Positions 41,043 through 49,274 of a DNA stretch of 64,000 bases are shown one piece after another. The stretch spans positions 209,125 through 273,124 of the forward strand of contig NZ_JADWPD010000011.1 in the NCBI RefSeq assembly GCF_017308975.1. Direction: 5' to 3'. Origin of the DNA: Amycolatopsis sp. MtRt-6. Lineage in GTDB: Bacteria; Actinomycetota; Actinomycetes; Mycobacteriales; Pseudonocardiaceae. The stretch's first letter is position 1. Every line of letters begins with the position of its first letter. Both the position numbers and the translations under genes were made by a program. The notes below the pieces were generated by a model that saw nothing but the letters and a program-made list of their open reading frames with translations, did no database searches and was not told where the DNA came from.

Positions 41043-42809
41043 TCAGTGGTTGTCGCGGGGAATTCCCTTCGTCGTGGCGATGCGCTGGTAGGCGACGGCC
41101 GGACGCAGCACCATGCCGTCGCAGAGCTGGTCGACCATGGACCGCTGGATCTCCTGCCACGGCGTCTGCGCCGGGGGCACCGGGTAGCCGCCCGCCGCGG
41201 CCAGTTCCCGGTGGCGGCGCGCGAGTTCCTCGTCGGAGACGAGCACGTCCGCGGTGCCGGCGCCGAGGTCGATCCGGACCCGGTCCCCGGTCCGCAGCAC
41301 GGCGAGGCCGCCGCCGGCCGCGGCTTCGGGGGAGGCGTTGAGGATCGACGGCGAGCCGGAGGTGCCCGACTGGCGGCCGTCGCCGAGGCAGGGCAGCTCG
41401 TGCACGCCCCGCTTGATCAGCTCCGCCGGCGGCCGCATGTTCACCACCTCCGCGGAGCCCGGATAGCCGAGCGGGCCGGTGCCGCGCATGACCAGCAGCG
41501 AGTGCTCGTCGACGCCGAGGCCGGGGTCGTCGATGCGGGCGTGGTAGTCCTCCGGGCCGTCGAACACGACCGCGGTGCCCTCGTAGACGCCCCCGGCCAG
41601 GTACCGCCGCCGGAACTCCGGCGAGATCACGCTGGACTTCATGATCGCCGCGTCGAAGAGGTTGCCCTTGAGGACCAGGAACCCGGCGTCGGGGGTGAGG
41701 GCGGTGTCGAAGGTCCGGATGACGTCCCGGTCGCCGGCCTCGGCGTCGCGGCAGTTGTCGCCGATGGGGTGGCCGTTGACGGTCGGCGCGTCCTCGTGGA
41801 TCAGCCCGTGCCGCATCAGCTCGTGCACCACGGCCGGGACCCCGCCGGCGCGGTGGAACTCCTCGCCGAGGTACTTGCCCGCCGGCTGCAGGTCGACCAG
41901 CAGCGGGACGCCGTGCCCGAGCCGCTGCCAGTCGTCCAGTGGCAGGTCGACGCCGATGTGCCGGGCGATGGCGCCGATGTGGATGGGGGCGTTGGTCGAG
42001 CCGCCGATCGCGGAGCTCACCACGATGGCGTTCTCGAACGCCTCGCGCGTCAGGATGTCCGACGGCTTGACGTCTTCGCGGACCAGCTCGACGATCCGCA
42101 GCCCGGTCCGGTAGGCCATCCGCGCCCGGTCGCGGTGCGGGGCCGGGATGGCGGCGCAGCCGGGCAGGCTCATCCCGAGGGCCTCGGCGAGCGCGTTCAT
42201 CGTGGACGCGGTGCCCATCGTGTTGCAGTGCCCGGGCGACGGCGCGGACGACGCGACGAGCTCCATGAACCCGGCGTCGTCGATCTCGCCGGCGGCGAGC
42301 AGCTCCCGCGCCTTCCAGATGATCGTGCCCGAGCCGGTGCGCTCGCCGCCGTACCAGCCGTTGAGCATCGGGCCGCCGGACAGCACGATGGCGGGGATGT
42401 CGACGGTCGCGGCGGCCATCAGGCACGCCGGGGTGGTCTTGTCGCAGCCGGTGGTGAGCACGACGCCGTCGATCGGGTAGCCGTAGAGGGTCTCCACGAG
42501 GCCGAGGTAGGCGAGGTTGCGGTCGAGCGCGGCGGTCGGGCGCTTGCCGGTCTCCTGGATCGGGTGGACGGGGAACTCGATCGCGATGCCACCGGCCTCG
42601 CGGATGCCCTCGCGGGTACGGTCGGCCAGCTGGAGGTGGTGCCGGTTGCAGGGCGTGAGGTCGGAGCCGGTCTGCGCGATCCCGATGATCGGCCTGCCGG
42701 ACTGCAGCTCCTCCCGGGTGAGGCCCCAGTTCTGGTAACGCTCGAGGTAGAGCGCGGTCATCCCGGGGTCGGCGGGGTTGTTGAACCAAGCTTCGCTGCG
42801 CAGTCCCAT
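41043..42809 (-). CDS. IlvD/Edd family dehydratase (sugar-acid dehydratase type)
   Basis: 588 residues from the ATG at 42809. Cluster and Mg-binding signatures are GSDLTPCNRHHLQLADR, LTTGCDKTTPACLMAAATVD and SPGHCNTMGTASTMNALAEA; later come GGSTNAPIHI and the C-terminal CLGDGRQSGTSGSPSILNAS. Length and the GSDLTPCN start place it with L-arabonate/D-xylonate-type dehydratases rather than biosynthetic IlvD. It would dehydrate a C5/C6 aldonic acid to a 2-keto-3-deoxy acid. It lies downstream of bglC on the same strand but is separated by a repeat-containing gap, so it may be transcribed separately. Its link with cellulose use is only by position. Confidence 0.88.
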   Translation of the reverse strand: MGLRSEAWFNNPADPGMTALYLERYQNWGLTREELQSGRPIIGIAQTGSDLTPCNRHHLQLADRTREGIREAGGIAIEFPVHPIQETGKRPTAALDRNLAYLGLVETLYGYPIDGVVLTTGCDKTTPACLMAAATVDIPAIVLSGGPMLNGWYGGERTGSGTIIWKARELLAAGEIDDAGFMELVASSAPSPGHCNTMGTASTMNALAEALGMSLPGCAAIPAPHRDRARMAYRTGLRIVELVREDVKPSDILTREAFENAIVVSSAIGGSTNAPIHIGAIARHIGVDLPLDDWQRLGHGVPLLVDLQPAGKYLGEEFHRAGGVPAVVHELMRHGLIHEDAPTVNGHPIGDNCRDAEAGDRDVIRTFDTALTPDAGFLVLKGNLFDAAIMKSSVISPEFRRRYLAGGVYEGTAVVFDGPEDYHARIDDPGLGVDEHSLLVMRGTGPLGYPGSAEVVNMRPPAELIKRGVHELPCLGDGRQSGTSGSPSILNASPEAAAGGGLAVLRTGDRVRIDLGAGTADVLVSDEELARRHRELAAAGGYPVPPAQTPWQEIQRSMVDQLCDGMVLRPAVAYQRIATTKGIPRDNH

Positions 42810-42862
42810 ACCGGCCAGTCTGGCAACGCGCCCCGCGGAATGCACGCCCCGGCTCAAGCGCC

Positions 42863-42946
42863 CCAATGTGGCCTTGGGTGCGTTGAACGCACCCAAGGCG
42901 GCCTTCGGTGCGTTCAACGCAACCAAGGCCGCCTTGGGGCGCTCGG
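42863..42946. repeat. Three copies of the 30-bp intergenic repeat family
   Basis: Units at 42863-42892, 42893-42922 and 42923-42946 (last one shortened) share CCAA-GGCCTT-GGTGCGTT-AACGCA with the array at 32764. The copies differ by a few bases, and the whole array has outer symmetry (AAGCGCCCC with GGGGCGCT). It lies between bglC and the dehydratase gene. Confidence 0.85.
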
Positions 42947-42949
42947 GGA

Positions 42950-44356
42950 TCAGCCGAGGCCGTTGAGGCCGATCACCCGGGAGTACCAGTGGGCACTCTG
43001 CTTCGGCGTCCGCCGCTGCGTGTCGTAGTCGACGTGGACCAGGCCGAACCGCTTCGCGTAGCCCTCCGCCCACTCGAAGTTGTCCAGCAGCGACCAGTAG
43101 AAGTACCCGCGCAGGTCGACGCCGGCCGCGATGGCGTCGTGGCAGGCCCGCAGGTGGGAGTCCAGGAACGCCACGCGGTCGGTGTCGACGATGTCACCGC
43201 CGTCGGAGATGACGTCGGGGTAGGCCGCGCCGTTCTCCGTGATGTACAGCGGGATCGGCCGGTAGCCGCGGTGCACCTGCAGCAGGGACTCGGTCAGCCC
43301 GCCCGGCTGGACCTCCCAGCCGGAGTCGGTGCGGGGCGCCGCCGGGTCCGGGACGAAGTGCACGTCGCCCGCGCCGACCCACTCGCCGCCCGCCGGCTCG
43401 CTGCCCGGCACCGGGCGGCCCGCGACGCGGTAGTCGCGGTAGTAGTTCACGCCCAGCCAGTCGACGTGCGCGGCGATGACCGCGGCGTCGTCGTCCCGCA
43501 CGACCGAGCCCAGCCCGAACGGCTCGAGGTCGGCGACCAGGTCGTCCGGGTAGCCGCCGCGCAGCACCGGGTCGAGGAACAGCCGGTTCTGGAGGCCGTC
43601 GATGCGCCGGGCCGCGGAGACGTCGGCGACGTTCGCCGGGTCGTGCGGGGCGACCGGGTACAGGTTCAGCGTGATGCCGGCCGGGATGTCCGGGGCGTGC
43701 TGCCGGATGATGTCCATCGCCAGGCCGTGACCCAGCAGCAGGTGGTGGGTGGCGGCGACGGCCGCCGGGTGGTCGGTGCGGCCGGGGGCGTGGATACCGC
43801 CCGCGTAGCCGAGCATCGCCGCACACCACGGCTCGTTGAGCGTCGACCAGCTGGCGACGCGGTCGCCCAGCCGCGCCAGCACGGTCTCGGCGTACTCGGC
43901 GAACCGGTAGGCGGTGTCCCGGTTCGTCCAGCCGCCCTGCTCCTCCAGCGCCTGCGGGAGGTCCCAGTGGTACAGCGTCGCCCACGGCTGGATCCCGGAC
44001 TCGAGCAGGCAGTCGACCAGCCGGTCGTAGAACGCGAGCCCGGCGGCGTTCGCCGCACCACCGTCCGGCCGCACCCGCGGCCAGGCCAGCGAGAAGCGGT
44101 AGGCACCGAGGTTGAGCCGGCGCATCAGCCCGACGTCTTCGGAGTACCGCCGGTAGTGGTCGGCCGCCGGTTCGCCGTTGTCGCCGCCCCGGACCGCTCC
44201 CGGGCGGCGTGCGAAGACGTCCCAGACCGAATCGGTGCGCCCGTCGGCCGTCGTGGCTCCTTCCACCTGGAACGCCGCGGTCGCGGCCCCCCAGACGAAG
44301 CCAGGCGGGAACATCAACGCGGTCTCCGCCCGAACGCTGTCGGGATGTACGGACAT
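42950..44356 (-). CDS. bglC: GH1 beta-glucosidase (BglC-like)
   Basis: 468 residues from the ATG at 44356, two bases after the cebG stop, with AAAGGG as ribosome-binding site. PPGFVWGAATAAFQVEGAT is the GH1 N-terminal signature. Acid/base Glu175 lies in TLNEP and nucleophile Glu374 in ITENG, with SLLDNFEWAEGY at the aglycone site. No signal peptide, so it acts in the cytosol on imported cellobiose and cello-oligomers, releasing glucose. It is the last gene of cebE-cebF-cebG-bglC, the arrangement known from streptomycetes. Confidence 0.95.
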   Translation of the reverse strand: MSVHPDSVRAETALMFPPGFVWGAATAAFQVEGATTADGRTDSVWDVFARRPGAVRGGDNGEPAADHYRRYSEDVGLMRRLNLGAYRFSLAWPRVRPDGGAANAAGLAFYDRLVDCLLESGIQPWATLYHWDLPQALEEQGGWTNRDTAYRFAEYAETVLARLGDRVASWSTLNEPWCAAMLGYAGGIHAPGRTDHPAAVAATHHLLLGHGLAMDIIRQHAPDIPAGITLNLYPVAPHDPANVADVSAARRIDGLQNRLFLDPVLRGGYPDDLVADLEPFGLGSVVRDDDAAVIAAHVDWLGVNYYRDYRVAGRPVPGSEPAGGEWVGAGDVHFVPDPAAPRTDSGWEVQPGGLTESLLQVHRGYRPIPLYITENGAAYPDVISDGGDIVDTDRVAFLDSHLRACHDAIAAGVDLRGYFYWSLLDNFEWAEGYAKRFGLVHVDYDTQRRTPKQSAHWYSRVIGLNGLG

Positions 44357-44358
44357 GT

Positions 44359-45246
44359 TCACCCTTTCACGGCACCTTGCATGATCCCGGCCACGATCTG
44401 GCGGCCGAGGAGGACGAAGACGATGAGGATGGGGATGGTGGCCAGGGTCGTGCCGGCCAGGACGAGCGAATAGTCGACGTAGTAGCCGCTCTGCAGCTTC
44501 TCCAGGGCCACCTGGACGGTGGGGTTGCCGGCGTCCAGCACGACGAGTGGCCACAGGAAGTCGTTCCACGACATCATGAACGTGAACATCGCGAGGATCG
44601 CCGCGGCCGGGCGCACCGCGGGCATGCAGACGTTCCAGAAGATCCGGATCATGCTGCAGCCGTCGACGCGCGCGGCCTCGATGAGCTCGTACGGCAGAGC
44701 GTCCACTGTGTACTGCCGCATCCAGAACACGCCGAACGCGGTGACCAGGTTGGGCACGATCACCGCGGCCAGGCTCCCCGCCCAGCCCAGTTCGGACATC
44801 GCGATGAACAGCGGGATGATGCCCAGCTGGGTGGGTACCGCGAGGGTGACGACGATGAACACGAACAGCTTGTTGCGCCCGCGGAACCGGAGTTTCGCGA
44901 AGGCGAACCCGGCCAGCGAGGAGAACAGCACCGTCGTCAGCGTCACCGTGCCGGACACGATGACGCTGTTGGCAAGCGCTTTCCAGAACGGCACGGTGTC
45001 GAACACCCGCGCCGCGTTGGCGAAGAAGTTGCCGCCGGGCACGAACGGCGGGATGCGCTCGGTGAGCATCCCGTTGTCGCGGCTGGCCACCAGGAACGAC
45101 CAGTAGAACGGGAACAGCGAGCCGAGCACGAAGATCGCCAGCACGACGTAGGTCGCCTTGCGTGGCTTGCCGAGCGTGGCGACCTTCTGCCGGAGGCCCG
45201 GTTTCCGGGTACCGGCCGTGGGAATGTCACTCTGGAGTGTTGTCAT
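44359..45246 (-). CDS. cebG: Cello-oligosaccharide ABC transporter permease, CebG-like
   Basis: 295 residues from the ATG at 45246, overlapping the cebF stop by four bases. Six membrane helices; the permease EAA loop is YELIEAARVDGCSMIRIFWN (about residues 190-210), ending with the MalG-type helix region. A periplasm-side FVPGGNFFANAARVFDT is typical of the MalG family. It would form the membrane channel with CebF; no ATPase is encoded here, and a shared MsiK-type ATPase elsewhere is expected from the streptomycete system. Confidence 0.9.
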   Translation of the reverse strand: MTTLQSDIPTAGTRKPGLRQKVATLGKPRKATYVVLAIFVLGSLFPFYWSFLVASRDNGMLTERIPPFVPGGNFFANAARVFDTVPFWKALANSVIVSGTVTLTTVLFSSLAGFAFAKLRFRGRNKLFVFIVVTLAVPTQLGIIPLFIAMSELGWAGSLAAVIVPNLVTAFGVFWMRQYTVDALPYELIEAARVDGCSMIRIFWNVCMPAVRPAAAILAMFTFMMSWNDFLWPLVVLDAGNPTVQVALEKLQSGYYVDYSLVLAGTTLATIPILIVFVLLGRQIVAGIMQGAVKG

Positions 45247-46232
45247 TTCTTCTTCACCGCCGGGGTGCGGGCGATCCGGCCGGTGAGGAAGAAGTTCACC
45301 AGCGCGATGAGCACGATGATCACGAACAGCACCCAGGCGATCGCCGAGGCGTAGCCGAGATCGGCGTTCTGGAAAGCCGTCTGGTACAGGTACAGCGTCA
45401 CGGTCTGGAACTGGCCGGTCGAGCCGCCGTTGCTGGACCCCGGCTGCGCGTCGAACAGCTTCGGCTCGGTGAAGATCTGCAGGCCGCCGATCGTCGAGGT
45501 GATGGTGACGAAGATCAGCGTGGGCTTGAGCAGCGGCAGCGTGACGTGGAAGAACCGCCGCCAGGTGCCGGCGCCGTCGATCAGCGCCGCCTCGTGCAGT
45601 TCCTTGGGGATGGCCTGCATGGCCGCCAGCACGATCAGGGCGTTGTACCCGGTCCAGCGCCAGTTGACCATGGTCGCGATGGCGAGGTGGCTGCCGATCC
45701 GGCTGGCCTGCCAGTCGACCGGGTCCAGCCCGATGGTCTGCAGCACGCCGTTGATCAGCCCGTACTGGGGGCCGAACAGGTTGGCGAAGATGATGCCGAT
45801 GGCGACGAGGCTCGCCGCGTACGGCAGCAGGATGCCGACGCGCCACCCGGTCGCGCCCCGTAGCCGGGCCCCGAGCAACGCGGCCAGCAGCACCGCGATG
45901 ATGATCTGCGGGACACTGGAGAGCAGGAAGATGCTGATCGTGTTGACCAGCGCGTTCCAGAACTGCGTGTCGGCGAAGAGCTCCGTGTAGTTGTCGACGC
46001 CGAGGAAGTCGGGATGGTCGGCCCCGGCCTCCCACTTGAACATCGAGACGTACGCGGTGTAGAGCAGCGGGAACAGCCCGACGATCCCGAACACGATGAA
46101 GAACGGCGCGATGTAGAGGTACGGCGAGACCTTGACGTCCCACCGGCTCAACCGATGACGGAAGGTGGGCCGGGGAGACACGCGCTCCCCGGCCTTACTC
46201 CCTTCTGGCGCGACCTTGTCGAGGACGGTCAT
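45243..46232 (-). CDS. cebF: Cello-oligosaccharide ABC transporter permease, CebF-like
   Basis: 329 residues. SPYLYIAPFFIVFGIVGLFP is the MalF-type first helix. The EAA loop is KELHEAALIDGAGTWRRFFH followed by VTLPLLKPTL. It starts four bases after the binding protein stop and overlaps cebG. With CebG it forms the pore for cellobiose and cellotriose import. Confidence 0.9.
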   Translation of the reverse strand: MTVLDKVAPEGSKAGERVSPRPTFRHRLSRWDVKVSPYLYIAPFFIVFGIVGLFPLLYTAYVSMFKWEAGADHPDFLGVDNYTELFADTQFWNALVNTISIFLLSSVPQIIIAVLLAALLGARLRGATGWRVGILLPYAASLVAIGIIFANLFGPQYGLINGVLQTIGLDPVDWQASRIGSHLAIATMVNWRWTGYNALIVLAAMQAIPKELHEAALIDGAGTWRRFFHVTLPLLKPTLIFVTITSTIGGLQIFTEPKLFDAQPGSSNGGSTGQFQTVTLYLYQTAFQNADLGYASAIAWVLFVIIVLIALVNFFLTGRIARTPAVKKK

Positions 46233-46236
46233 CGGC

Positions 46237-47541
46237 TCAGCGAGTGATCTTCTTCGCGGCCTCGACGAGCTGGTTCCAGCCGTCCGCGGCCGACTTGCCC
46301 TGCTCGACCGCCTGCAGGGCGGGCCTGGTCGCGTTCTCCTGGATCTGGCCGTCGCCCGGGCCCTTGTACTGCGGCTTCTGGACCTTCTTGGCCTGCTCGG
46401 CGAACAGCTCGCCGACCTTCGTGCCGCCGAAGTAGTCGTCGGTCTTGCTCAGCAGCGCGGGGTCGGAGAGGGCCTTGACCTGGCTCGGGAAGGTGCCCTT
46501 GGCCTGGAACGCCTTGATCTGCTGCTCCGGGGCGGTCAGCCAGGCCGCGAGCTCGGCGGCCTCCTTCGGGTGCTTGGACTGCGTCGGGACGGTCAGGTAC
46601 GAACCACCCCAGTTGCCGCCGCCGCCGGGGAACGCCGCGGTGACCGCCCACTTGCCCGCGAACTCCGGGCCGGCGTGTTCCTTGATGACGCCGAGCATCC
46701 ACGCCGGGCACACCTTCGTCGCGAAGGCGCTCTGCTTGAAGCTGGAGTTCCACTCGTTGCTGAACGGGGTGAGCTTCGCGGACTGGCCCTTGGCGACCGC
46801 GTCGGTGACCTTGGCCCAGGCGTCCTTGATGCCCTGGTTGTTCTCGAGCGCGAGCTTGTCGTCGCTGCCGATGTAGCCCTCGGGCAGCTGGTTGACCATG
46901 GCGTTGAAGTTCTGCGACGCCGAGTCGAACCAGGCCTTGCCGCCGGACTTCTTCACGTAGTCGGTGCCGGCGGCGAAGTAGCTGTCCCAGGTGGCGAACA
47001 GCGGCTTCACGGCCTCGGGGTCCTCCGGCAGGCCGGCTTCCTTGAACATGTCCTTGCGGTAGCACATGGCGAGCGGGCCGATGTCGGTCCCGTAGCCGAT
47101 GAGCTTGCCGTCCTTGGTCTTGGCGGCTTCGTACTTCCAGGGCAGCCAGCGGTCGGGAGAGGCGTCGGCCGGGCCGATCTTGCTCAGGTCGTTGAACTTC
47201 GAGCCCTTGTCCAGGAAGTCGGACAGGTGGCCCTCTTCGAGCGCCGCCACGTCGGCGAGACCCGAGCCCGCGGCCATCTTCGTGACGAGTTCCTCGTGGT
47301 AGGGGCCGCCCTGACCGATCTTGTTGTGGGTGATCTTGATGTTGGGGTGCAGTCGCTCGTACTCCGGGATGAGAGCCTCGTAACCGAACTCGGTGAACGT
47401 CGACAGCGTCAGCGTGATCTTTTCGTTCGGGTTCGCGGCCGCCGGCGTGTTGCTTTCACCGCCTCCGCTGCAGGCCGAGGCGCCGAGCGCCGTCATCGTG
47501 ATGCCCAGTGCCAGGACCAGGCCGTTCCGGATCGTTCTCAC
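46237..47541 (-). CDS. cebE: Cello-oligosaccharide-binding lipoprotein, CebE-like
   Basis: 434 residues from GTG 47541 with AAGGTGG in front; GTG 47580 has no ribosome-binding site. The lipoprotein signal is RTIRNGLVLALGITMTALG, with the lipobox ending in Cys (ASAC) and followed by SGGGE. The mature part is a family 1 solute-binding protein: FGYEALIPEYERLHPNIKIT, GYGTDIGPLAMCYRKDMFKE and GGGGNWGGSYLTVPTQSKHP. It captures cellobiose/cellotriose for CebFG. A perfect CebR box lies 54 bases upstream. A paralogue is encoded at 55936. Confidence 0.9.
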   Translation of the reverse strand: MRTIRNGLVLALGITMTALGASACSGGGESNTPAAANPNEKITLTLSTFTEFGYEALIPEYERLHPNIKITHNKIGQGGPYHEELVTKMAAGSGLADVAALEEGHLSDFLDKGSKFNDLSKIGPADASPDRWLPWKYEAAKTKDGKLIGYGTDIGPLAMCYRKDMFKEAGLPEDPEAVKPLFATWDSYFAAGTDYVKKSGGKAWFDSASQNFNAMVNQLPEGYIGSDDKLALENNQGIKDAWAKVTDAVAKGQSAKLTPFSNEWNSSFKQSAFATKVCPAWMLGVIKEHAGPEFAGKWAVTAAFPGGGGNWGGSYLTVPTQSKHPKEAAELAAWLTAPEQQIKAFQAKGTFPSQVKALSDPALLSKTDDYFGGTKVGELFAEQAKKVQKPQYKGPGDGQIQENATRPALQAVEQGKSAADGWNQLVEAAKKITR

Positions 47542-47595
47542 GTGTCCAACCACCTTGTTGACGGGAATGAGCGCTCTCACTGCTGGGAGCCGATC

Positions 47596-47609
47596 TGGGA
47601 GCGCTCCCA
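47596..47609. promoter_or_regulatory. CebR box upstream of cebE
   Basis: TGGGAGCGCTCCCA, the exact 14-bp palindrome known as the binding site of the streptomycete cellulose-utilisation repressor CebR. It follows the predicted cebE -10 element. A partial relative, GAGCGCTC, lies at 47569-47576. Confidence 0.9.
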
Positions 47610-47619
47610 GGTGTGGCAG

Positions 47620-47648
47620 AGTCTGGTGGGGGCGTTCACCGGTGTCAA
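47620..47648 (-). promoter_or_regulatory. Promoter of the cebEFG-bglC operon
   Basis: Minus strand TTGACA (47648-47643), 17-base spacer, CAGACT (47625-47620). The CebR box begins about 10 bases downstream, covering the likely start of transcription. Confidence 0.6.
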
Positions 47649-47674
47649 GGGGTTGTAACCGGAGCGTTTCCTGC

Positions 47675-47688
47675 GAGGAGCGCTCCCG
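47675..47688. promoter_or_regulatory. Imperfect CebR-like box before cebR
   Basis: GAGGAGCGCTCCCG keeps the central GGAGCGCTCC and differs at three outer positions. It lies 68 bases before the cebR start and may give weak autorepression. Confidence 0.5.
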
Positions 47689-47755
47689 GACGTGGCGGAG
47701 CGTGAACGTTAAGCTGAGGCGGTCAGAGTTGCAGAGGGTGAGCGAGGGCGGTGCC

Positions 47756-48787
47756 GTGGGGCCTCGAGCAGGCGATGAAGAACGGCCGACACTGGAGGAC
47801 GTCGCGGCGTTCGCCGGCGTGTCGCGGTCGACGGCGTCGCGGGCGTTGAACGACGACGCGTACGTCAGTGCGGCGGCGCGCGAGAAGGTGCTCTCCGCCG
47901 CCCGTGACCTGGGCTATTCGCCGAACCAGGCCGCGCGGTCGCTGGTCACGCGCCGTACCGGGGCGATCGCGGTGGTGCTGTCGGAGCCGGAGTCCCGGCT
48001 GCTCGACGACCCGTACCGCGCCGCCGTCATGCGGGCCGGCTACCGGGAGCTCGCCGACGTCGGCCGGCAGATGGTGCTGATCTTCAGCGACATCCGCGAG
48101 GACCTGAGCCGGACGGTCCGCTTCCTCGAGGGCGGCCACGTCGACGGCGCGCTGGTGTTCGCGCCGCACCGGGCCGACCCGCTGCCCAAGGCGCTGCGGC
48201 TGCTGCGCATCCCGGTGGTCTTCGGCGGCCAGGCGGCCGGCATCCGCCGCGGCGTGCACGTCGTCGACTTCGACAACGAAGGCGGCGCCCGGCTGGCGGT
48301 CCAGCACCTGGTCGCGGCCGGGCGGCGGCGGATCGCCACGATCGCCGGCCCCCAGGACCAGAGCGCCCCGATCGACCGTCTCGCCGGCTGGCGCAAGACC
48401 CTCCTCGACGCCGGCCTCGACCCCGCCGACCTGGCCGAGGAGGGCGATTTCACCCTTTCGGGCGGCGCGAACGCGATGTCGGCCCTCCTGGCGAGGCACC
48501 CGGACATCGACGCGGTGTTCGTCGCCAGCGACATGATGGCGGTGGGCGCGCTGCGCACCCTCGGCCGCGCCGGCCGCCGAGTCCCGGACGACGTCGCGAT
48601 GGTCAGCTTCGACGACAACGTGACACTGGCCCCGGCCATGGACCCGCCCCTGACGTCGGTCCACCAGGACCCCCGCGAGCAGGTCCACGCCATGGTCGAG
48701 ACCCTGATGCGCCTGCTCGACGACCACAACCTCAAGCCGCGCCAGCACATCCTCCCGGTCTCCCTGGCGGTCCGCGCCTCAAGCTGA
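47756..48787 (+). CDS. cebR: LacI family repressor, CebR-like
   Basis: 343 residues from GTG 47756, with GAGGG five bases upstream; GTG 47738 and 47702 are in frame but poorly placed. The helix-turn-helix with hinge is TLEDVAAFAGVSRSTASRAL and LGYSPNQAARSLVTRRTGAI. The periplasmic-binding-like effector domain follows, with VFVASDMMAVGALRTLGRAG and DVAMVSFDDNVTLAPAMDPP. It is divergent from cebE next to an exact CebR box, matching the streptomycete cebR-cebEFG-bglC arrangement. Cellobiose or cellotriose would release it. Confidence 0.9.
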   Translation: MGPRAGDEERPTLEDVAAFAGVSRSTASRALNDDAYVSAAAREKVLSAARDLGYSPNQAARSLVTRRTGAIAVVLSEPESRLLDDPYRAAVMRAGYRELADVGRQMVLIFSDIREDLSRTVRFLEGGHVDGALVFAPHRADPLPKALRLLRIPVVFGGQAAGIRRGVHVVDFDNEGGARLAVQHLVAAGRRRIATIAGPQDQSAPIDRLAGWRKTLLDAGLDPADLAEEGDFTLSGGANAMSALLARHPDIDAVFVASDMMAVGALRTLGRAGRRVPDDVAMVSFDDNVTLAPAMDPPLTSVHQDPREQVHAMVETLMRLLDDHNLKPRQHILPVSLAVRASS

Positions 48788-48796
48788 CCGACCCTC

Positions 48797-48955
48797 CAAT
48801 CACGCGTGATGCCTCTCCAGTCACGCGTGATGCCCGGCCAGTCACGCGTGGAGCCTCCTCGATCACGTGCGCCGGATCCGGCTGCACGAGCCGGTGGGGC
48901 CGATCGGCCGCACCGGGGGTCGACACTCGTGATTCGGGGGTCGACACGCGTGATC
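48797..48955. repeat. Cluster of CACGCGTGA palindromes and a 21-bp tandem repeat
   Basis: The core CACGCGTG(A) occurs at about 48801, 48822, 48843 and 48946, with variants ATCACGTGC and ACTCGTGATT. GGGGGTCGACACTCGTGATTC and GGGGGTCGACACGCGTGATC stand head to tail near 48915-48955. They probably form hairpins beyond the cebR stop. Confidence 0.7.
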
Positions 48956-49103
48956 GTGGAGCCGGCACGGCGTCCATGACTCGATGGGTGGGAACGTTCC
49001 GGTCCGAGATGCACGCCTTTGGCGCTAAACGGCGTTTTCCGGACACCCCGCGTGACTGATCGACTGGGCCGAACGGGTGGCGGGACGACGTTCGGGTGCG
49101 GCT

Positions 49104-49122
49104 GTTCAGGAGTGTTCAGTGG
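49104..49122 (+). promoter_or_regulatory. Shared 19-bp upstream element (copy 1)
   Basis: GTTCAGGAGTGTTCAGTGG, containing the near-direct repeat GTTCAGgA/GTTCAGtG. It is identical to 63241-63259 read on the minus strand, and lies 100 bases upstream of the CebR box in both places. Possible site of a second regulator. Confidence 0.6.
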
Positions 49123-49185
49123 GCCGGCGTTCGCCGGGCGCGCAGATGTGACGTTCGGGGTCGTCGTGTCCTTCTGACTCGATTC

Positions 49186-49215
49186 TTTACATCCAGGTTT
49201 CCGGCTGGCTACCGT
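49186..49215 (+). promoter_or_regulatory. Promoter of the GH48-GH5-GH6 operon
   Basis: TTTACA (49186-49191), 18-base spacer, TACCGT (49210-49215). The same -35, spacing and a TACC -10 occur before the Cip1-like gene. Confidence 0.55.
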
Positions 49216-49222
49216 CTGCGCC

Positions 49223-49236
49223 TGGAAGCGCTCCCA
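49223..49236. promoter_or_regulatory. CebR box of the cellulase operon
   Basis: TGGAAGCGCTCCCA, one mismatch from the perfect palindrome, seven bases after the -10 element and 39 bases before the GH48 start. Confidence 0.85.
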
Positions 49237-49274
49237 GATCGCTGGCTCCCTACGGACAAAGGAGTTCCGCAGCC

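Larger units (their letters stand above)
48788..49274. other. Intergenic region upstream of the cellulase operon
   Basis: 487 bases. The first 170 hold ACGCGTGA repeats. Between about 48960 and 49100 nothing is recognisable. The last 170 hold the 19-bp element, the promoter and the CebR box listed separately. No open frame is supported. Confidence 0.6.
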
